This document shows, piece by piece, positions 47,651 to 52,835 of a DNA stretch of 52,835 nucleotides. Numbering within the stretch: position 1 is the stretch's first letter; each line of letters begins with the position of its first letter. The notes beneath the pieces were generated by a model. That model was not told the origin of the DNA. It worked only from the letters and a program-made list of their open reading frames with translations, and made no database searches. Source of the DNA: Hydnum rufescens UP504. Its lineage: Eukaryota; Basidiomycota; Agaricomycetes; Cantharellales; Hydnaceae. The stretch covers positions 7,963-60,797 of the forward strand of contig MU129195.1 of the NCBI GenBank assembly GCA_014904985.1, read 5' to 3'. Both the position numbers and the translations under genes were made by a program.

Positions 47651-48389
47651 GATGTCTCCACACATCACACATCTGATGTCAATGTGAAGATCTTTCCAGA
47701 ATGGCTCTTCCACTCCACAGATACCATGATCTAGAGCATTCTGTGCAAAGTGCCATGTATTTGCATCTGGCTTGTCATGTCATGCAAGCAGGATTGAGTG
47801 GAGGATACCAGTAGAGGTGCAGCCTGGTCAGCCAATTATCAGTATCTAATTAGATACTTCAAAGGTTGCATTTATATGCTCTAACTAGATATTAGACCTG
47901 GGGGGCCCCTAGCCATTAGGATTATTGATTTATTATTATTATTATATACAGTACACTAGGCTTGCCCAGTGGGGCTCACCCATTGTTAAGGGTTATTTGT
48001 GGCTTGGGGAGGTGATTATGTAATCAGGCCAAGGACGAACAGGAGTCCCTTAATATGATTGATGAGGAGGCTCGCAAAGTGAGGATTATGTAATGTTGCA
48101 GAAGATGAGAACACAGAGGAATGAAGTGGCAGAACTGAATTCTCAGGGAGACTTGAGACAAAAGGAGGATTGGTGAGAAGAGACAATCACAGATACATAT
48201 ATTCTCAATCTTCTAAGGAGCTAGAGTATGAACAGTAGCTACTTATATACTAAGATCAAGGGAGGATTGGTAAGGGGATTATTAAGGATGGTGGAGGTGG
48301 ATGTGTGGCACTTATGTAGCAAGGCCACAAGGTCACATGATGTGCTTATGTATGAGGTTATGAGTACAACTTGTAACACCCATGCACCC
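47651..48389. other. Gene-free stretch with (att)n microsatellite
   Basis: Short attatt run at about 47922-47946, no credible ORF. Confidence 0.5.
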
Positions 48390-48418
48390 AAGAAGAGCAG
48401 CCAGAGGCTGCTCTTCTT
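48390..48418. repeat. Perfect hairpin, 12 bp stem, 5 base loop
   Basis: aagaagagcagc pairs with gctgctcttctt. It is followed about 50 bases later by tgtatatagg. Confidence 0.9.
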
Positions 48419-48510
48419 GTGCAATGTAGCCAAGGAAAATACATACTGGGGGGGACTCACTGTATATAGGGCCACTCATTGGATGTGTTCAGTTCTCATT
48501 TGGTGCATTT

Positions 48511-48622
48511 CCATTCATTGTGTTGCCATTTGGTGTGTTGCCATTTGGTGTGTTGCCATTTGGTGTGTTGCCATTTGGTGTGTTGCCATTTGGTGTGTTG
48601 CCATTTGGTGTGTTGCCATTTG
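48511..48622. repeat. 15 bp minisatellite, six perfect units
   Basis: Unit ccatttggtgtgttg, one degenerate copy (48511-48525), six identical copies (48526-48615) and a partial unit. The perfect homogeneity implies recent expansion. All three forward frames are open, which explains the Cys-His-Leu-Val-Cys or Ala-Ile-Trp-Cys-Val repeats in ORF translations. Confidence 0.95.
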
Positions 48623-48709
48623 GGCCCTTGTTCATTTCATGGGTTTTTGTTGTGGCCACAATCTAGAGTAATAAAAGATATATTAGTACAAATATTCAAA
48701 CCAGCACAA

Positions 48710-48733
48710 AAAGAGCAGCTTTTGCTGCTCTTT
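48710..48733. repeat. Perfect hairpin, 10 bp stem, 4 base loop
   Basis: aaagagcagc pairs with gctgctcttt. The sequence after it (ggagcaggaactcacctta, tatatagtacc) resembles that following the hairpin at 48390. Confidence 0.88.
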
Positions 48734-48780
48734 GTGTGCAGGTGTAGCTACTGGGGAGCAGGAACTCACCTTATATAGTA

Positions 48781-48808
48781 CCACACACCTGCCACAGCAG
48801 GTGTGTGG
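48781..48808. repeat. Perfect hairpin, 11 bp stem, 6 base loop
   Basis: ccacacacctg pairs with caggtgtgtgg, just after a tatatag motif. Confidence 0.9.
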
Positions 48809-49254
48809 TTCCTTGGGCCCTCCTTTGGCATGGTCACACCCTTGTTTTGTGCATTGCCATATGTTGCATTGCAGTGTGGTGCATCTTCAGCCTGGTCAGC
48901 CATATAGAGGGGCCTTAAAAGGAGGGACATGTTGATGACTTAGGTAGGCCTAAATGGCTGAAATCAAGTTTGATGTCAAGTGATAATCAAAAAGCTGGAT
49001 TTGACAACTGGCAATTACAATTTGACAATATTTTGACATCAAGCAATGTCAAGTGCCTCATTTATGGGCACTTTGCAAAATCTCAGTCAACAAAATTAAT
49101 AATTAATATATACACAAGATATACTGTATAATAAAAATGCCTAAATGCGGTAATCAGATAGCCCAATGGGGACGGGTGCATTAAATAATATCCCATTACA
49201 TTATACAGTGTTTCCTATTTTAAAAAATGCCTAAATGTGGAAATTGGATAAAGT

Positions 49255-49471
49255 GCATCCAAAAAACATTTAGGCATCCAGCCCAATGGGGGCCCAGGAC
49301 CAGGGGGAGGTTCCTGGGATAGATGGATGGGCCTCTAGGGACCCCAATAGAGTGAAAAAATCAGGCCCAGGGCCAATGATTGGTGCCTGAAACAATGAGA
49401 GCAGTAAAAACATCACTGGAACCACTGGAACTTGCTGAGACATAAGCGCTGGGCAGATTGCTCTAAAATTT
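49255..49471 (+). repeat. Direct repeat, copy 2 (partner at 40847-41062)
   Basis: Same block order as its partner: ccaggaccagggggaggt, gggatagatggatggg, aatcaggcccagggccaa, cactggaaccactgga. The flanks on both sides are otherwise unrelated, so its ends may define an element. Confidence 0.85.
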
Positions 49472-50238
49472 GCATGTGATTAGAGATTACCTCAATGCAA
49501 ATTATATAAAAATTTCAGCCAAATTCATGCATAGGTTATGGAGATATGAAGGAAACAAGTCTGGACATTAAAAGTTTATTTCCTCCCCCAGAAAAATAGC
49601 TGGGGACTTGAAAATTTGCACAGAGCATAACTACAAAATGTACTAATTATGTGCAGAACATCAGCCCAATCTACCTACTTTAAGGGAGTGAACTGGACAA
49701 TAGGTACCAGAAGCACTGGAAATTGCCAAAATGTAAGGAGTGCAAGGATCATTCTGAAATTTTTTATGTGATTAGATACTATTTAGGCAAAGACCATATC
49801 AAAATTTCAGCCAGATCTGCTCAGTAAGTACAGAGATATGAGGGAAACAAGTTTACACATTGAAAATCAATTTACTCCCCCCACAGACAAGGTATGGACT
49901 TGAAATTAGACATGGGTTATTATCATATAATTAACTAACCATGTGCCAAAAATCAGCATATTCTGTTTACTTCTACAGTTGTGGACAAGCAAACATGGAT
50001 ATTTTTACTGGGGCCAAACTGCTGGTTTCTGGGCTTCAAAAACTTGATTTTCAGACTCCCCTGGTTTCAGAGATTCAGAATCACCCACTTTGATGGTCAT
50101 GTGACCTATATTTAGCACCTGCCAAGTTTTGGGGCAAATTTTGCACAACATCAAGGCCTTGGAGGCCATGAGGAAGGTCCCTAAAGGTCCTTAGGAGCTG
50201 CAAAGTCAGTTATATACATATAAACAAGTAGGATGAGC
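49472..50238. other. Gene-free stretch
   Basis: AT-rich sequence with two diverged internal repeats (ggagatatgaggaaacaag-type blocks at about 49540 and 49835, each followed by ttt.ctcccc). No ORF of note. Confidence 0.45.
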
Positions 50239-52821
50239 CTAAGTATTGAGAATAGATTCAATTGCAAGCATTGCACGTCTCAAGACACAGTGATGTGAGT
50301 GTTGCTTCTTCACAGCCCACTTGGTGGCCCTCCCAGTGAGTCCCTGACAGTATGCAGACATGAAGTGCCAAGCACAGTTGATGAAGTGGTGAATTGTATC
50401 AAGGGGGCATGATTCAAGGGAGTCCATGGCAGTGGCTTTGGCATCTGCAAAGGTGACTTTGAATGCTTCGCAATAGCAATACTTAGAATAGCCCCAGTAC
50501 TGGGGAGGATGGGTTAATGGTTTGGAAAGTAAAAATATGTCATATTGGCACATACCATTTCTATTGGATTTAATTCACAGTGGAACTTTGGCAGGAAGAT
50601 GCAGTGGTGGCCCACCTTTGTGATGAGTTCCTCAAGCATGGATACTTGATTAATAACATCATGCTGTTTGCTGAAGATGTGAGCCAAGCAACATCTTTCA
50701 TTCTTGAAGGGGCAGATGGGGGAACACTTTGCACAAATGCCCTTTGTATCAATGCCATGCTCCTCAAGAACTGTCTGCAGACCCCTAGCTGCACCACTAT
50801 CTGTAGTCATCTTCTGCACCTTCTCACATAAGGAGATATTGGGGTTGTCATCTGGAATTATGGTATCACTTTTCTTGTGTTGCTTTCCACCATCACCTTT
50901 ATTCATTTTGAAAGGATGGAGAGCATTGGGCCCAAGTGAAGTGTGTGTGGAGGATTGATCAAAAATAAACAGTGCTTCACACTCAGGATGTGTAACATTG
51001 AAGATATCAATAGCATTGGTGACTTGAGTCAAAAGTTGAGCAGTGTCCCACCATGCATCCCCAGCAGCACTGGGATAAATGATTTTCCAAGCATCCTGAA
51101 TAGTTTGACCCTGATCATTATGTTGTATGAGCCGACCATCCTCCTCATTGATAAAGTCTGAAACATGAATGAGACGGCCACAACTCTTCTTCTGGAGAAC
51201 TGTGGTTCCTTCCTTCAACCTGTGAGAGAATAGTGAGCCCAATAGACACTTAATGCATAAAATTACACACCAAGCAGATTTCTTGAATTCATTTGCATGA
51301 AAACAACTCTTGTCATGAAACTGTGTGATGACACATTTCTCACCTGGCCACAGGCTGGGTTTGTGATGTTCAAGGTTGGGGCCATGATACTGGACCATCT
51401 GGCCAGCACTCAAATTTCTCCATTGCTGGAAGAAAGACCTCACAATATGCCACAACATCAGGGTGCTCATGCCCATCCATATGGACTCCTTTTGTTAGAG
51501 CCTTGAGGTGAAACCCCAGTTTATGCAGCCAGTGTCATGCTGTGCAGTTACTAAGGGGTTTCCTCAATGCAATGCTGAGTTGAGGAAGTATAGTTGCATT
51601 GAGTGCTCTGCAAAACCCAGATGAGGTCACAGAGCCAACTTTCTGTGCAGCCAGCCAGGCACAAGCCTCCTGCTGCACATCTTTGTCATCAAGATGACAA
51701 GATCCAACACGCTTGCCCCTGTGATGCTCAATAGGGAGCTGCTCATATATTTGATAGTAATGAGCAAGTGCTCAGACCCAACATGCAAAGTAAGCCCTGT
51801 CCCCATCATGGTGGGACAGAGCAATATGAATACTAGCAGACATCTTTTTCATACCCTTGATCCACAGTGTGGCAAAATTTTGAATGAGCTGGAGTTGATT
51901 TATCTGTTATTGACAAAGTTAATAGCCACACAAACCTAATGGTTTAAACACATAGATGGCTTAGCAGAAGGGTCATCTTTTTGTTCTGTTTCTTAAAAAT
52001 GCCATCAATGTCATTTCTTAATTGTGGCCAAGAGTGTATCTCTGACACATGAGGCTGTGAGTTGCCATGAATAAGGTTGTCAAGCTCATCATCAACCTTG
52101 TTGGCCACAGTATCATTGTCATCAGTATCACATGCAACTTCCAGAGTGGAAAGCAATGGAGAAGGGCTGGGTAGGTGGGTGGTGAGGGAATGCCAGATAG
52201 GGGATGGAGGGGGAAGAGGAGGAGGAGGATCCATAGTCTCCTCACTTGGATCAGGCAATGGAGTGTAGGATGGAATGGATACAGGCATTGATAATGAACC
52301 CTTGGCATTTTCAGACAGAGCAGGTGACAAAATAAAACTATTGAGATTCCCTTGAGCTGCAATTGACTTTGCATAGTGACTTCTTGTCCATTCAGATTTG
52401 CTTGCGATGTTGGGCCCTTTCACATACTTTGAAGGTTGCCCTGCAGCCAAGAAGTGAGTATGATAGAATAAACTTTCATCAAATTCACCTTTTGCAGATG
52501 TCACTGCTTTTCTCTTTTCCTTATTTTGTTTCAGGTGATAAGGAGTATCTGCCAAACAAAAAATTTCGAGCTCATTAGTTGCTTTTTGAAAGTCATGGAG
52601 ATCTGCAGATCATCTCCTTCAACCTCAGATTCAGTTGGGTCATCTAGAAGAGCATCTTCAGGTGCAACAAATGTGGGATACTCATCCCTTTGACAGGCAT
52701 GAGGATCCCATTGATCATTGCCCCTAAATACACCACTTTCAGACTCAGAATCAGAGATATCATGGGATTGTTGAAATTTTGAAGGAAAGTATGCTGTGAT
52801 GAGACTCATTCTCATTGACAC
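50239..52821 (-). mobile_element. Basidiomycete DDE-type transposase, point-mutated copy
   Basis: Minus-strand gene of a large basidiomycete transposase family I cannot name precisely. Parts in order: MSMRMSLITAYFPSKF with an acidic stretch; a 204-residue Ser/Pro-rich N-terminal region; WLAAQKVGSVTSSGF; HWLHKLGFHLKALTKGVHMD; then the core QFHDKSCFHANEFKKSAW, CGRLIHVSDFINEEDGRLI, AAGDAWWD, ALFIFDQSSTHTSLGPNALH, MNKGDGGKQHKKSDTIIPDD, QKMTTDSGAARGLQTVLEEH, HHCIFLPKFHCELNPIEM. A clean 56 bp intron (50555-50500) leads to YWGYSKYCYCEAF and the end at 50239. There is an in-frame TGA at 51535-51537, in a place where arginine is usual, and a one-base shift near 51430. It is therefore probably inactive. 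The gene may continue beyond the window edge. Confidence 0.8.
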
Positions 52822-52835
52822 AGACAGCAGTGACA

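Noticed and set aside
48511..48622. CRISPR-like short direct repeats
   Set aside because: There are no spacers, units are contiguous 15 bp repeats, and the DNA is eukaryotic.
48228..48671. 147-residue plus-strand ORF with Ala-Ile-Trp-Cys-Val repeats
   Set aside because: The repeats come from a 15 bp minisatellite that is open in all three forward frames. There is no other support for coding.

Overview
The window is nuclear DNA of a filamentous basidiomycete, most likely an agaricomycete. Most genes are split by 50-75 bp GT-AG introns. Recognisable families (RVB1, UNC-50, Vms1, RdRP, a pepsin-type protease, an F-box protein, Plavaka- and pogo-type transposons) all fit such a genome. There are no bacterial operons, rRNA genes or CRISPR arrays. 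The species cannot be named from sequence alone.

Region 1 (1-5 kb): a small beta-trefoil-like gene, two MITE-like elements with long inverted repeats, dispersed repeats, and a compact beta-carbonic anhydrase gene. Region 2 (5-17.8 kb) is the most unusual part. It is a gene cluster for quinone-cofactor (CTQ) amino-acid oxidases: one LodB-like flavoprotein, then two tandem copies of a two-gene module. Each module pairs a minus-strand ferritin-like (VioB-type) gene with a plus-strand LodA-like oxidase. Both LodA genes splice into 607-residue reading frames that keep the Asp-x-x-x-Cys and downstream Trp expected for a cysteine tryptophylquinone. LodB-type flavoproteins are the maturation partners of bacterial LodA/GoxA, so LodB plausibly matures both oxidases. 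The ferritin-like protein is an unassigned third component that was duplicated along with LodA.

Region 3 (18-36.9 kb) is ordinary gene space: a secreted-type aspartic protease, RVB1 with an inverted pseudogene fragment, an F-box gene, an SF1 (UPF1/SDE3-like) helicase directly downstream of an RNA-dependent RNA polymerase (a likely RNA-silencing pair, possibly one fused gene), an AAA_28 P-loop gene, a decayed Vms1 gene and UNC-50. Several genes show single-base reading-frame offsets. These are either real lesions or assembly errors.

Region 4 (36.9-52.8 kb) changes character abruptly. It is poor in CpG, rich in TpG/CpA and full of mobile-element debris: a frameshifted pogo/Fot1-type transposase, a Plavaka transposase broken into two pieces, 1.4 kb direct repeats built partly from a ~160 bp module, minisatellites, hairpins, a tRNA-like sequence and a second DDE-type transposase with point lesions. 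It looks like a methylated, decaying transposon island beside the gene-bearing half.
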